Positions 17,502 to 26,515 of a DNA stretch of 64,000 bases are shown here, piece after piece; position 1 is the first letter of the stretch, and each line of letters opens with the position of its first letter. Under the pieces are notes generated by a model. The model was not told the DNA's origin. It saw nothing but the letters and a program-made list of their open reading frames with translations, and searched no databases. The translations under genes were made by a program, and so were the position numbers. Where the stretch lies: the NCBI GenBank assembly GCA_040616305.1, contig CP159918.1, forward strand, positions 1,364,001-1,428,000, given 5' to 3'. Origin of the DNA: UBA1876 sp003446665 (GTDB lineage: Bacteria; Synergistota; Synergistia; Synergistales; Thermovirgaceae).

Positions 17502-18557
17502 CTATACGGTGGAACTTTCCTGATCGTTGTATATGTCCCTGTCGGTCAGGTCATCATTGGAAATTTCAGTTTTCTCAACCAGCTCTACCCTGAACATGGC
17601 CGATCGATACCAGTTTTCCACCGGACGTATTTTTATCGGCGCCATTTCCCAGGCGCGCATTTCTTCGGCATAGTCCCAGTTTTCATATTCATTAAACCGT
17701 CTTATCAAATCCGTTATAACAAATCCCCTGGCAATCAGGCTTTCCTGCAGAGCTTTCCATTTGGAAAAAGAACTCTCGGCTGTAGTGACTCCGAAATACC
17801 CGGCATTCCCTGGCCCCTTGAGTGAGAGGGCCCCCCTTCCGATGAAAGCGTCGAACGCCGCCACCGTTTCCGGGGGGTCACAGAAAAACACGTCGAATTT
17901 TCCTATTATGTCTTCCGGCAAAGGTTTTCTTAGATCGTGCCGTTTTATTCGCAAATTTCCTATCTCGAGCTTGCTGGCCTGTTCTTTCTGGAAAGAGGTT
18001 ATCCTCCCGTCTATTTCAAGAATCGTAACGGTTTTCGGCAATCTGGTGATCGCAAGTGCCAGCGCCACCAGGTCATCGTCGCCAAGCACCACTATCTCCT
18101 TGCCGCGGATATCCCCACGCGCATCGGCAAGGGCTATTCTGGCGAAAGTGGTTTCCGGCGTAACAAAGGCCTGGTCGAATATCCGCAAGGGCTTCGGCCT
18201 TTTTTCCTGAACGGACTTGAAAAGTCCGAGAGCTTCATCAAAGGCGTCGTTCACCACTGTCCTCCCGAGGCAACGCTGACAGACATGATTCATTGGTACG
18301 CAGATCCCTTTTTCAGCTACAAAGTCCCTGCCCTTTGGAGTAAAGACCAAAACATCTTCTGGCGTCTCCACCAGTCCCATTTCCTGAAGAAGACGAAGGG
18401 TGGATGCGACGACAGGTACAGGTTCTTCGGAGTGTTCCACCACGTGCCAGAAAACAGGTGTTTTCAGGAGAGCAGCTACGACTCTTTCCACGTCTCGCCC
18501 ACAAAGCGGAATATCCGTTTCCCTTGAAATCTTTTCTGCAAGGTCTTCCAGCTTCAT
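17502..18557 (-). CDS. bpsA: BpsA-like branched-chain polyamine synthase
   Basis: A 351-residue protein of the BpsA (former DUF43) family, known to transfer aminopropyl groups to spermidine to give N4-bis(aminopropyl)spermidine in thermophiles. It has an N-terminal winged-helix-like part with a CQRC pair (near residue 94), then a Rossmann-type half with FDQAFVTPETT, VVLGDDDLVALAL, FFCDPPET and GNAGYFGVT. The GDDD and DPPET boxes are family hallmarks. ATG 18557 (MKLEDLAEKI) lies 10 bp after the mtaB stop with AGGA upstream; earlier starts overlap mtaB. It sits unusually between mtaB and the HIT gene. The substrate is inferred. Confidence 0.8.
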   Translation of the reverse strand: MKLEDLAEKISRETDIPLCGRDVERVVAALLKTPVFWHVVEHSEEPVPVVASTLRLLQEMGLVETPEDVLVFTPKGRDFVAEKGICVPMNHVCQRCLGRTVVNDAFDEALGLFKSVQEKRPKPLRIFDQAFVTPETTFARIALADARGDIRGKEIVVLGDDDLVALALAITRLPKTVTILEIDGRITSFQKEQASKLEIGNLRIKRHDLRKPLPEDIIGKFDVFFCDPPETVAAFDAFIGRGALSLKGPGNAGYFGVTTAESSFSKWKALQESLIARGFVITDLIRRFNEYENWDYAEEMRAWEMAPIKIRPVENWYRSAMFRVELVEKTEISNDDLTDRDIYNDQESSTV

Positions 18558-18567
18558 TGCTTTCCTT

Positions 18568-19941
18568 TTACTCCTTTTCGACCCGAATTTCTCCGGCGCT
18601 ACCAGAGTGTGCATTATAACATACCCGCCCATGCAGGATTCCCGCACGACAATTTGTTATCGCGACTTCCGCGACGCCATTGACAGAGAAGGAACCTTCG
18701 GCATTCACCCTGACATAATGTGGAGTATAGCCCGAAACAAAACCTGACTCACATTTTTCCACGAGGATCGGCAGCGTCTTTCCCACGAACCGCGAAGCAT
18801 AACGATATTGGCTCGCAGCCGCAAAATCGAGTATTTTTTTCATTCGCTCTTTTACTTTTCCAGGGTCGGGCCTTTCGGGGAATTCCGCCGCCGGTGTACC
18901 CTGCCTTGGCGAAAAGGGGAACGCGTGAATTCTGCCCACTCCAGCCGATTCAAGCACATCCATGGTCCGCAAGAAAGCGTTTTTATCCTCTCCGGGGAAG
19001 CCGACTATGACATCGGTGCTTATATGAAGGTCTTCTCCCAGTATTTTTCTGGCTTTTTTAGACAGGATAATAAAATCCTGCCCCCTGTAACCTCTTCCCA
19101 TTCTCCTCAGTATTTCATCGTCGCCGCTTTGGAGTGGAATATGAAGGTGCGGGCAAAATTTATCCGATTCCGCAAGTCCTTCGAGCAATTTTTCATCAAT
19201 GCCAAAGGGTTCTATAGACCCAAAACGTATTCTTTCTATTCCGTCCAGATCCTCAACCGTTTTCACGAGCTTTACAAGTGAAAAGCCGTTATTTTTTCCG
19301 TAAAGGCCGAGATGTATCCCCGTAAGAACGACTTCCCGTATGCCGTGGGAGGCCAAATTCCTTATTTCGGAAAATACTTCCCTCGGGTTACGGCTCACCG
19401 AGGCGCCACGAACGGAAGGAATTATACAATAGGTGCAGTGGTGGTCGCACCCGTCCTGCACCTTCACAAAAGCCCTCACATGGAACCTCGGGGACTCCAG
19501 CAAAAGACCGTCCCAGGACGGGTTGGCGGAAACATCGCCTCTGTCGGTAAGCAAAACAGGGGAAACGCGCTCTTCGATCAATTTCTCAACAACGGCTGCG
19601 ACCCGGTGTTTCCTCCGGTTTCCCACAAGGGCGTTTATTCCCATTTCCCTTGCTTTTTTTTCATCCAGCAGTTGCGCCCAACAGCCACAGACCACGACCG
19701 GAGCTGCTGGCTCCTCACGCTTCAACCTGCGAACCAGCTGCCTGCACTTTCTTTCCGCCTCGGCCGTCACGACGCAGCTGACAACTATGGCGCCCTCAAA
19801 AGCACCACCTTCACAGGGAACCGCGCCTTTTTGGGACAATGCCGACGAGATTGCTTCTGCTTCGTAAAGATTTGAACGGCAACCAAGAACGTGTACGCGG
19901 ATCCTTTTTCCCGCCAGAACCGACTCAGCTTTTGGCTTCAT
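18568..19941 (-). CDS. mtaB: tRNA t6A37 methylthiotransferase MtaB
   Basis: A 457-residue radical-SAM enzyme converting t6A37 to ms2t6A37 in tRNA. The N-terminal UPF0004 domain has cysteines in VLGCRSN, VSCVVTAEAE and VVCGCWAQ. The radical-SAM motif is CDHHCTYCIIP (near residue 160), followed by GxxLGxYG-type sequence and a C-terminal TRAM-like domain. It overlaps rsmE by 17 bp with GGAG upstream of its ATG. A neighbour of prmA and rsmE in many Clostridia-like genomes. Confidence 0.93.
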   Translation of the reverse strand: MKPKAESVLAGKRIRVHVLGCRSNLYEAEAISSALSQKGAVPCEGGAFEGAIVVSCVVTAEAERKCRQLVRRLKREEPAAPVVVCGCWAQLLDEKKAREMGINALVGNRRKHRVAAVVEKLIEERVSPVLLTDRGDVSANPSWDGLLLESPRFHVRAFVKVQDGCDHHCTYCIIPSVRGASVSRNPREVFSEIRNLASHGIREVVLTGIHLGLYGKNNGFSLVKLVKTVEDLDGIERIRFGSIEPFGIDEKLLEGLAESDKFCPHLHIPLQSGDDEILRRMGRGYRGQDFIILSKKARKILGEDLHISTDVIVGFPGEDKNAFLRTMDVLESAGVGRIHAFPFSPRQGTPAAEFPERPDPGKVKERMKKILDFAAASQYRYASRFVGKTLPILVEKCESGFVSGYTPHYVRVNAEGSFSVNGVAEVAITNCRAGILHGRVCYNAHSGSAGEIRVEKE

Positions 19942-20659
19942 TGAATTTCTCCAGTTTCATAGAAAGACACCCAAGCCCCACGGCGGCCGCCGTAGGGCTT
20001 GTCATTATCCTCGACCCGAGGCTTACTGCCCTGAAGCCTGCGGACAGAAGTCTTTCCTTTTCTTTTGACGTCCAGTCCCCTTCGGGGCCAATGGCAAGCA
20101 CCGCCCCTCCAGCTGGGTTGCAGTCAACGATATATTCCCTTCCTTCTTCAAGCATTGCCGCGTAACGACTCGCGGGCAACGGAAGGGACGGGATGGAATC
20201 AATACGCATGGGTTCGTACAAAAGGGGGCATTCGGCGACACCCGACTGTTTCGTAGATTCCTCTATGATTTTAGTCCATCTCTTTCGTTTTACCTGCCAT
20301 TTCTCTGGATCTATGCGGACTACGCTTCGCTCACAAATGAGGGGGACTATCTTTTCCGCTCCGCTTTCGGTAGCCATGCGCAGTGTGCGTTCAAAGGCGT
20401 CCGCCTTTAGAAGAGCCACGAGAAGCCAAAGGTTATTTTTCACGACGAGTTTCCCCTCCCCCGTAACGACACCGATCAGATTTCCATCTTCTATCTCGAG
20501 CCGGAGGAGAAGCATTCTGCCGTCCCAAAGCCCTTCTATGATGTCTCCTGCACTGCGCCTTCTCACATTAAGAATGTGGTGCGCCTGCTCCCCGTCGAAG
20601 ACCCAAACGTCAGATGTCTTTTTTCTGGCTCTTTCCAGGCGAACTCGAGGCCGCGACAC
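19925..20659 (-). CDS. rsmE: 16S rRNA m3U1498 methyltransferase RsmE
   Basis: A 244-residue SPOUT methyltransferase with an N-terminal PUA-like RNA-binding part (residues about 1-70: FDGEQAHHILNVRRRSAGD) and a C-terminal knot. The knot carries AIGPEGDWTSKEKERL and LGSRIMTSPTAAAVGL. The usual family motif is LGxRILRTETA, so RIMTSPTA is a divergent version of the SAM-binding loop. The GTG start at 20659 overlaps prmA by 50 bp and has only a weak ribosome-binding site. Confidence 0.9.
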   Translation of the reverse strand: MSRPRVRLERARKKTSDVWVFDGEQAHHILNVRRRSAGDIIEGLWDGRMLLLRLEIEDGNLIGVVTGEGKLVVKNNLWLLVALLKADAFERTLRMATESGAEKIVPLICERSVVRIDPEKWQVKRKRWTKIIEESTKQSGVAECPLLYEPMRIDSIPSLPLPASRYAAMLEEGREYIVDCNPAGGAVLAIGPEGDWTSKEKERLLSAGFRAVSLGSRIMTSPTAAAVGLGCLSMKLEKFNEAKS

Positions 20660-21503
20660 CCCACCAGTCCCCCTTTGCCGCTTCGTCGACAGGAACCAGA
20701 CCGTTTTCGGAAAGAACCGCCAAAAATTCGGCCTTCTCTTTAAGTGTCAAGCCGGAAAACAGGGCGATTCCCTTATGGCCAAAGACTTCGGGCACCTTTG
20801 GGATAAGTCTGACAAGCGGGTCAAAAACGATATTGGCAATCAAAAAATCTACCGTACCAAAGAACCCTTCCAGTAGGTCTCCTTCTTCAATAATCACCGT
20901 TGCTTCATCTATTTCATTCAATTCAAGATTGGCCCTGGCCTCTCCCAAAACTGCAGGGTCAAGATCCCTTGCAAAGACCTTTTTTGCTCCTGTTTTAATT
21001 GCCGCAATGGCGAGGATGCCCGATCCGGTACCTATATCGACCCCGATACCACCTTTTGTCACCTGTCTTTCGATCAGTTCAAGGGCTATCTGGGTGCTTT
21101 CGTGATATCCTGTGCCGAAGGCAGAACCAGGATAAATCAAAAGGGCTGTCCTGTTCCCTTTATAACCTTCTTTGTGCCATGGCGCCATCACAACAAGCTT
21201 TTCCCCTACTTCCAGTGGTGGGAAAGCATCCTTCCATTTCTTGTGCCAGTTTTTGTTTTCGATCTTTCCCATATCGATGATATTCACCGAGGGCCAGGGC
21301 TCCGTGGTCTCCTGTACTCGACCCAACCAGTATTCCAGGCTTTTAGTCGAACGGTAGTAGGACTTCAACACCGACTTTCCGGAGGTTTCTATGAACTCCG
21401 AACCCATGCTGCCCGAAAGATCCGCCAGCGAAAGCAAAGCTTCCTCGTTTCCGTCATCCATCTCGATAGTTATGTACCACCAGTAGCCCTCTTCAGGTTT
21501 CAT
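20610..21503 (-). CDS. prmA: Ribosomal protein L11 methyltransferase
   Basis: A 297-residue class I SAM-dependent methyltransferase of the PrmA family, which trimethylates ribosomal protein L11. A substrate-recognition domain of about 90 residues precedes the catalytic domain with VDIGTGSGILAIAA (motif I), the GTGYHEST loop and NIVFDPLVRLIP. ATG 21503 follows GGGGAGG. It lies downstream of dnaJ, a common order, with a 28-bp palindrome between them. Confidence 0.93.
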   Translation of the reverse strand: MKPEEGYWWYITIEMDDGNEEALLSLADLSGSMGSEFIETSGKSVLKSYYRSTKSLEYWLGRVQETTEPWPSVNIIDMGKIENKNWHKKWKDAFPPLEVGEKLVVMAPWHKEGYKGNRTALLIYPGSAFGTGYHESTQIALELIERQVTKGGIGVDIGTGSGILAIAAIKTGAKKVFARDLDPAVLGEARANLELNEIDEATVIIEEGDLLEGFFGTVDFLIANIVFDPLVRLIPKVPEVFGHKGIALFSGLTLKEKAEFLAVLSENGLVPVDEAAKGDWWGVAASSSPGKSQKKDI

Positions 21504-21533
21504 CAGCAGGCCTCCCCGCCTTGGCCGTAGAAC

Positions 21534-21561
21534 GAAACAGGGAGGATATCCTCCCTGTTTC
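21534..21561. terminator. Perfect 28-bp palindrome between dnaJ and prmA
   Basis: Two 13-base arms (21534-21546 and 21549-21561) separated by TA form a long perfect hairpin. There is no real T-run after it on the minus strand (GTTCTAC), so it may be a weak terminator, an attenuator or an mRNA-stabilising stem between chaperone and methyltransferase genes. Confidence 0.55.
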
Positions 21562-21604
21562 TCCTAGCATTATGGCTATAGTACCAGAATATCCGGCGAT
21601 CAGG

Positions 21605-22732
21605 CTAATCCAGCCATTGACGGAGTTTTTCCATAAATCCGCCGCCGGACTTGACGGAAACATCCATCTCCTCGGCCAGCGCCTCTAGAAGTGCGCGCTC
21701 TTTTTCAGAAAGTTTCTTCGGCACGTCGACAACAACGTGTATGTATAGGTTGCCGCTTCCGCCCCGGCCCAGACGCGGCATGCCTTTTCCCTTGAGTTTT
21801 ATCACATGGCCGTTCTGGGTGCCTTGGGGAATCTCAAGTTTCTCGGAACCCTCCATGGTTTCGACCTCTATTTCACTGCCCAAAGCAGCCTGGGGAAAAG
21901 TTATATGTTTCCTCAGGTGCAGGTCGTCTCCATTCCTTTCGAATCTCTGGTCTTCTTCGACTTTTATCAACAAGTAAAGGTCTCCGGGAGGACCGCCTGA
22001 GGCCCCCGGTCCTCCCTCACCGGCAACTCTCAGCCTTACGCCCGTGTCGACCCCGCGGGGGATCTTGACCTCTACCTCCCGGTGTTTGCGTACCCTTCCC
22101 GAACCGCCGCAATCCTTGCACGGTGAATCAATTCTTTTGCCTGTGCCTTTGCATTCAGTGCAGGTGGTGACATTTACAAAGGTACCAAAGGGTGTCCGCT
22201 GCTGATGCTGACGCTGTCCCGTCCCGCCACAGGCTGGGCATGTCCTGATCTCGGTGCCCGGTTCCGCGCCCGACCCGTCACATCTTTTGCACTTTTCCCA
22301 GCGGGGCAAAGTCACCTTGCGCGTCGATCCGAAGTAGGCCTCCTCAAGAGAGACGGACAACGTCATTTCAAGGTCTTCGCCTTTCGAAGGTCCCCGTTGG
22401 CGCGTCCCCCCGAATCCACCGAACATAGAGTCGAAGATATCCCCGAATATATCTCCGAACGGGTCGAACCCACCCCCGAAGGGGCCTTGACCCACATCAT
22501 CACCTATGGTGCCAAATTGATCGTACTGTCTTCGCTTTTGCGGATCACCCAGAACCTCGTAGGCCTCGTTTATGGCCTTGAAGCGCTGCTCGGCCTCCTT
22601 GTCACCGGGGTTTGCGTCAGGATGATATTTGCGGACAAGCTTCCTGTAGGCTCGCTTTATATCTTCCTGGCTTGCGTCCCTCGGGACACCGAGGACCTTG
22701 TACAGGTCCTTTTCATTGCCGGGCCCGTTCAC
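21605..22732 (-). CDS. dnaJ: Chaperone protein DnaJ
   Basis: A 375-residue type I DnaJ co-chaperone. The J domain has the HPD motif (KYHPDANPGD). A G/F-rich segment follows (about 75-105), then four CxxCxGxG zinc repeats (CKRCDGSG, CPACGGTG, CTECKGTG, CKDCGGSG) and the C-terminal substrate domain. It stimulates the DnaK ATPase. It lies 16 bp after dnaK in the hrcA operon. Confidence 0.98.
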   Translation of the reverse strand: MNGPGNEKDLYKVLGVPRDASQEDIKRAYRKLVRKYHPDANPGDKEAEQRFKAINEAYEVLGDPQKRRQYDQFGTIGDDVGQGPFGGGFDPFGDIFGDIFDSMFGGFGGTRQRGPSKGEDLEMTLSVSLEEAYFGSTRKVTLPRWEKCKRCDGSGAEPGTEIRTCPACGGTGQRQHQQRTPFGTFVNVTTCTECKGTGKRIDSPCKDCGGSGRVRKHREVEVKIPRGVDTGVRLRVAGEGGPGASGGPPGDLYLLIKVEEDQRFERNGDDLHLRKHITFPQAALGSEIEVETMEGSEKLEIPQGTQNGHVIKLKGKGMPRLGRGGSGNLYIHVVVDVPKKLSEKERALLEALAEEMDVSVKSGGGFMEKLRQWLD

Positions 22733-22748
22733 TAAGCATCACTCCCGG

Positions 22749-24575
22749 TCATGCCTGTCCGGATGCATCTTCAAATTCTGCGTCTACCGTGTCCCCTGAG
22801 ACCTCCTGCCCACCGCCTGAGTCCTGACCACCCGTTTCCTGCGTTTCCTTGTACACCCTGGCGGAAAGCTCGTGCAGGTCCCTGGTCAACGCCTCCGTTG
22901 ATTTTTTGATAGCTTCTACATCGTCTCCCGCGGAGGTCTTTTTAAGATCATCGATCTTTTGCTCGATCCGTGACTTCTCCTGCCCATCCACCTTTTCGCC
23001 CAGGTCGTCAAGTAGTTTCTCGGTGCTGTAGACCAGGGAATCCGCCTCGTTTCTGGCTTCTACCAGCTGTTTTTTCCTCTTGTCCGCCTCTTCGTTTTCT
23101 TCAGCCTCGCGTCTCATCCGTTCGATCTCATCCTCTTCGAGCCGCGAAGACTGGATCGTGATGTGTTGCTTTCGATTGGTCCCCTTGTCTACTGCGGTAA
23201 CGTTCAAAATGCCGTTCACGTCTATGTCAAAGGCCACCTCGATTTGCGGTATTCCCCTGGGTGCAGGGGGAATTCCGTCAAGGATAAACCTGCCCAGTGA
23301 AACGTTGTCGGCCGCCATCGGACGTTCACCCTGCAGGACGTGAATCTCGACCTGCGACTGATTGTCCGAAGCCGTAGAAAAAATCTGGCTTCTGGAAACT
23401 GGTATCGCCGTGTTTCTGTCTATTATTTTCGTGAAAACGCCACCGAGCGTTTCTATACCCAAGGACAAGGGTGTTACGTCGACTAGGATTATATCCTTGT
23501 GGTCCCCCGAAAGGATAGCCCCTTGGATGGCAGCACCGACGGCTACACACTCGTCGGGGTTTATGCCCTTTGTCGGTTCCTTGCCGAGAAGCTCCACGAT
23601 CTTTTTCTGCACCATGGGCATTCTGGTCGCACCGCCCACCAAAAGGACCTTGCCGATTTCTTCTTTTGTCAGTCCCGAGTCCTCTATTGCCCTTTTAGTC
23701 GGACCAACGACCCTTTCCAAAAGATCTCTTGTCATATCCTCGAAACGAGCCCTGGTCAGGGTCATTTCGAGATGTTTCGGACCGTTGGCATCGGCGCTTA
23801 TGAACGGCAGCGAAATGGACGTTTCCGACATGGAAGAAAGCTCGACCTTCGCCTTCTCTGCAGCCTCCCTGAGACGCTGAAGAGCCATCTTGTCTTTCGA
23901 AAGGTCCACGCCTTCTTTCCTTTTGAATTCCTGGACCATCCAGTCGATAATCCTCTGGTCCCAGTCATCGCCGCCAAGGTGGTTATCGCCCGAGGTGGCA
24001 AGGACTTCGATAACTCCGTCTTCTACTCCTACGTCCAGAATCGATACGTCGAACGTTCCCCCTCCAAGGTCGAAGACCAGGATCTTGTGATCGCCTGCCT
24101 TGTCCACACCGTAAGCCAGAGATGCTGCTGTTGGCTCGTTAATGATCCTGAGGACCTCAAGCCCGGCGATCTTTCCGGCGTCCTTTGTGGCCTGGCGCTG
24201 GGCATCGGTGAAATAGGCCGGCACGGTAATGACCGCCTGGGTCACCTTTTCCCCGAGATAATCCTCGGCATCGCGTTTCAGCTTCTGCAGTATCATCGCC
24301 GAGATTTGTTGCGGCGTGTACTTCGCCCCGTCGATCTCCACGGTGAAATCGCTTCCCATATGGCGTTTTATCGAACTGATCGTACGCTCGGGGTTAACGA
24401 TAGCCTGCCTCTTCGCAAGCTGTCCCACCAGTCTTTCCTTATCTTTAGTAAAAGCCACGACTGAAGGAGTGGTCCGGCTGCCTTCCGGGTTGGTTATGAC
24501 GGTAATGTTGTCTCCTTCCTTTACGGCAACGCAGCTGTTCGTTGTCCCGAGGTCAATTCCTATTACTTTTCCCAT
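22749..24575 (-). CDS. dnaK: Chaperone protein DnaK (Hsp70)
   Basis: A 608-residue Hsp70. The ATPase domain has GIDLGTTNSCVAV, DLGGGTFDVSILD and VLLVGGATRMPMV; a substrate-binding domain and helical lid follow. The tail is Gly/Asp-rich and ends VDAEFEDASGQA. It is the third gene of hrcA-grpE-dnaK-dnaJ and should be under HrcA/CIRCE control. Confidence 0.98.
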   Translation of the reverse strand: MGKVIGIDLGTTNSCVAVKEGDNITVITNPEGSRTTPSVVAFTKDKERLVGQLAKRQAIVNPERTISSIKRHMGSDFTVEIDGAKYTPQQISAMILQKLKRDAEDYLGEKVTQAVITVPAYFTDAQRQATKDAGKIAGLEVLRIINEPTAASLAYGVDKAGDHKILVFDLGGGTFDVSILDVGVEDGVIEVLATSGDNHLGGDDWDQRIIDWMVQEFKRKEGVDLSKDKMALQRLREAAEKAKVELSSMSETSISLPFISADANGPKHLEMTLTRARFEDMTRDLLERVVGPTKRAIEDSGLTKEEIGKVLLVGGATRMPMVQKKIVELLGKEPTKGINPDECVAVGAAIQGAILSGDHKDIILVDVTPLSLGIETLGGVFTKIIDRNTAIPVSRSQIFSTASDNQSQVEIHVLQGERPMAADNVSLGRFILDGIPPAPRGIPQIEVAFDIDVNGILNVTAVDKGTNRKQHITIQSSRLEEDEIERMRREAEENEEADKRKKQLVEARNEADSLVYSTEKLLDDLGEKVDGQEKSRIEQKIDDLKKTSAGDDVEAIKKSTEALTRDLHELSARVYKETQETGGQDSGGGQEVSGDTVDAEFEDASGQA

Positions 24576-24624
24576 ATCTCGATCACCTCTTGATGTCTTT
24601 TGTACGACAAATTTCAGCCGTCAA

Positions 24625-25299
24625 TTATCTGCCATTTCCGCCGTTTTCTGACGTTTGTTCCGACCGCTTTGCGACCTTTACCTTTGAAGCTCTCAGCACC
24701 TTGCCGTCGATGAGGAAACCCCGTTGAAATTCCTCGAGCACCGTCCCGTCAGGAGCTTCGGAAGTTTCCTCGACTGCCACAGCTTCGTGCAGCAAAGGAT
24801 CGAATGTTTTGCCTTCAGCCTCTATGGTTTGTACTCCGAACTGCTCCAGCACACTGTAAAACTGTGACCTGACCATTTCGACGCCTTTTTTCAAGGCAGT
24901 TGCGTCGACGGGGTCTTGTGATTCCAGTGCCCTGTCGAAATTATCCAAAACAGGAAGCAACGATTCCGCCATACTCGCGGCCATGCGACGCCTGGTCTGC
25001 TCTGCCTCGCGTTCAATGCGATTTTTATAATTGTAAAAATCCGCGGCAGTTCGAGCCGCTGCTTCGCGAAGCAACTTGTTTTCTTCCTTTAGCTGTTCCA
25101 CGATTCGTTCCATTTCTTCCAGCTTCTTTTTCAGGTCGTTTAACTCGCCTACAAAATCTTCGGCTTTTGCGTTTCCGCCTTTTTCAGGGCAAAGTTCCTC
25201 CATCTTCGCCTCCTTGCCCTGGCCTTCCGGAAAGGGGTTTTCTCCGATTTTTATTTCTTTTTCGTGTTTTTTACTTTCATCCCTGCTTTTTGGCGCCAT
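24625..25299 (-). CDS. grpE: Nucleotide exchange factor GrpE
   Basis: A 224-residue GrpE. A charged N-terminus leads into a long coiled coil (about residues 50-100), then YNYKNRIEREAEQ-type sequence and the beta-domain with GVQTIEAEGKTFDPLLHEAV. It releases ADP from DnaK. The start overlaps the end of hrcA by 23 bp, with AAGGGAGGT upstream of the ATG. Confidence 0.96.
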   Translation of the reverse strand: MAPKSRDESKKHEKEIKIGENPFPEGQGKEAKMEELCPEKGGNAKAEDFVGELNDLKKKLEEMERIVEQLKEENKLLREAAARTAADFYNYKNRIEREAEQTRRRMAASMAESLLPVLDNFDRALESQDPVDATALKKGVEMVRSQFYSVLEQFGVQTIEAEGKTFDPLLHEAVAVEETSEAPDGTVLEEFQRGFLIDGKVLRASKVKVAKRSEQTSENGGNGR

Positions 25300-26335
25300 T
25301 TAATGGACCTCCCTTGTCCAATGTTTCTTCGTCCCGCGAAAGCCCCCCCAAGATACTCTGTAGAACAGAAATGGCATATTCGTAATCCATCCTCACGGGC
25401 CCTATCAGCCCGAGGATTGTTTTTCGCCCCTTTTCCACCGAAGAGGCCATGAGGACTGAACACTCCCGCATTTGCGTTACGGGATTTTCGTCCCCTATAA
25501 TTACGGACAGTCCGTTATCAGGTGAAAACTGCTTTACAAGTTGTGCTATGGATGAATCCTCCTCCAGAAGAGCCATTACCGTCTGTAAACGGCTCAAATC
25601 GCTGAACTCCGGAAGTCCAAGCACGTTGTATCTTCCGCCGGTAAAATACTGGTACGAATTTTCTACAAGCATACCGTTCATCTCATCAAGAGCCTTCCGG
25701 CAACTGTCAGCATAAGCCTCCAGTTCCTCCATGACATACCTTTGGAGAACGTCGCGGACCTCGTTCCAGGATTTGTCCTGGGCGACCATGTTAACCCGCC
25801 TGGAAAGCTCGTCGAGGGCTTCCTGTGTCATATCGAAGGGGAGCGAGACCATTTTGTGATGGATAAGTCCTCCCTTGAGAACCACGATAATCAAAACCGA
25901 CCGCTCGGCTACCCTTATGAATTCCACTTTCTGCAAAACCGCTTCCCGGGCCGGCCCTAGTGCGGCCACGGAAACACAATGGGTGAGGTTTCCCAAAAGT
26001 TTTGTAGTGTACCTCAAAGCTGCCTGGACGTCGTCGCGCCTTTCCCGCAGCTCATCAAGCCATTCCGGACGCGTTGCAGGCCGGCTGCCCTGGCGCTGCA
26101 GTATGGCGTCCACGTATATCCGGAACGCCTTCGGCGTCGGGATACGTCCTGCAGAGGTATGAGGCTGATAGAGGTACTCCAATTCTTCGAGATCGGCCAT
26201 TTCGTTCCTGATAGTAGCGGCGCTACAGCCTTTCAGGTAGCGCTTCGCGATCGTTCTGGACCCTATGGGGACACCGGAACGTATGTATTCGTAAACCACC
26301 GCCAAAACAATTTCGAGTTGTCGTTCGGTTAGCAC
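25277..26335 (-). CDS. hrcA: Heat-inducible transcription repressor HrcA
   Basis: A 352-residue HrcA. The N-terminal winged helix (LTERQLEIVLAVVYEYIRSG, then SAATIRNEMADLEELEYL) binds CIRCE; a GAF-like domain and C-terminal dimer region with IIGDENPV follow. It is the first gene of the heat-shock operon, and the CIRCE element lies 25 bp upstream of its start, so it represses itself and grpE-dnaK-dnaJ. Confidence 0.97.
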   Translation of the reverse strand: MLTERQLEIVLAVVYEYIRSGVPIGSRTIAKRYLKGCSAATIRNEMADLEELEYLYQPHTSAGRIPTPKAFRIYVDAILQRQGSRPATRPEWLDELRERRDDVQAALRYTTKLLGNLTHCVSVAALGPAREAVLQKVEFIRVAERSVLIIVVLKGGLIHHKMVSLPFDMTQEALDELSRRVNMVAQDKSWNEVRDVLQRYVMEELEAYADSCRKALDEMNGMLVENSYQYFTGGRYNVLGLPEFSDLSRLQTVMALLEEDSSIAQLVKQFSPDNGLSVIIGDENPVTQMRECSVLMASSVEKGRKTILGLIGPVRMDYEYAISVLQSILGGLSRDEETLDKGGPLNGAKKQG

Positions 26336-26359
26336 TTTTCAACATCCTCTCTAATATTG

Positions 26360-26386
26360 TTAGCACTCTAACCAAAAGAGTGCTAA
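26360..26386. promoter_or_regulatory. CIRCE operator
   Basis: TTAGCACTC, nine bases, GAGTGCTAA: a perfect match to the CIRCE consensus. It starts about 22 bases downstream of the -10 box of the hrcA promoter, the usual place for HrcA repression. Confidence 0.98.
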
Positions 26387-26407
26387 CGCAGAAGGATACC
26401 GAAAAGT

Positions 26408-26436
26408 AGGGTACCAATGGAGGCTTTTATTGTCAA
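26408..26436 (-). promoter_or_regulatory. hrcA operon promoter
   Basis: On the minus strand a consensus TTGACA (26431-26436) and TACCCT (26408-26413) are 17 bases apart. Transcription would begin near 26401 and read through CIRCE into hrcA. Confidence 0.75.
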
Positions 26437-26515
26437 CACTGGTCAGAGCTTTTCTGTTTCTTTTATGATTAAGGTATGATAGCTGCTATACCCTTACTCG
26501 ATGGGAGTGGTGTCC

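Noticed and set aside
23499..24464. 321-codon plus-strand frame over dnaK
   Set aside because: Shadow of dnaK; no plausible product.
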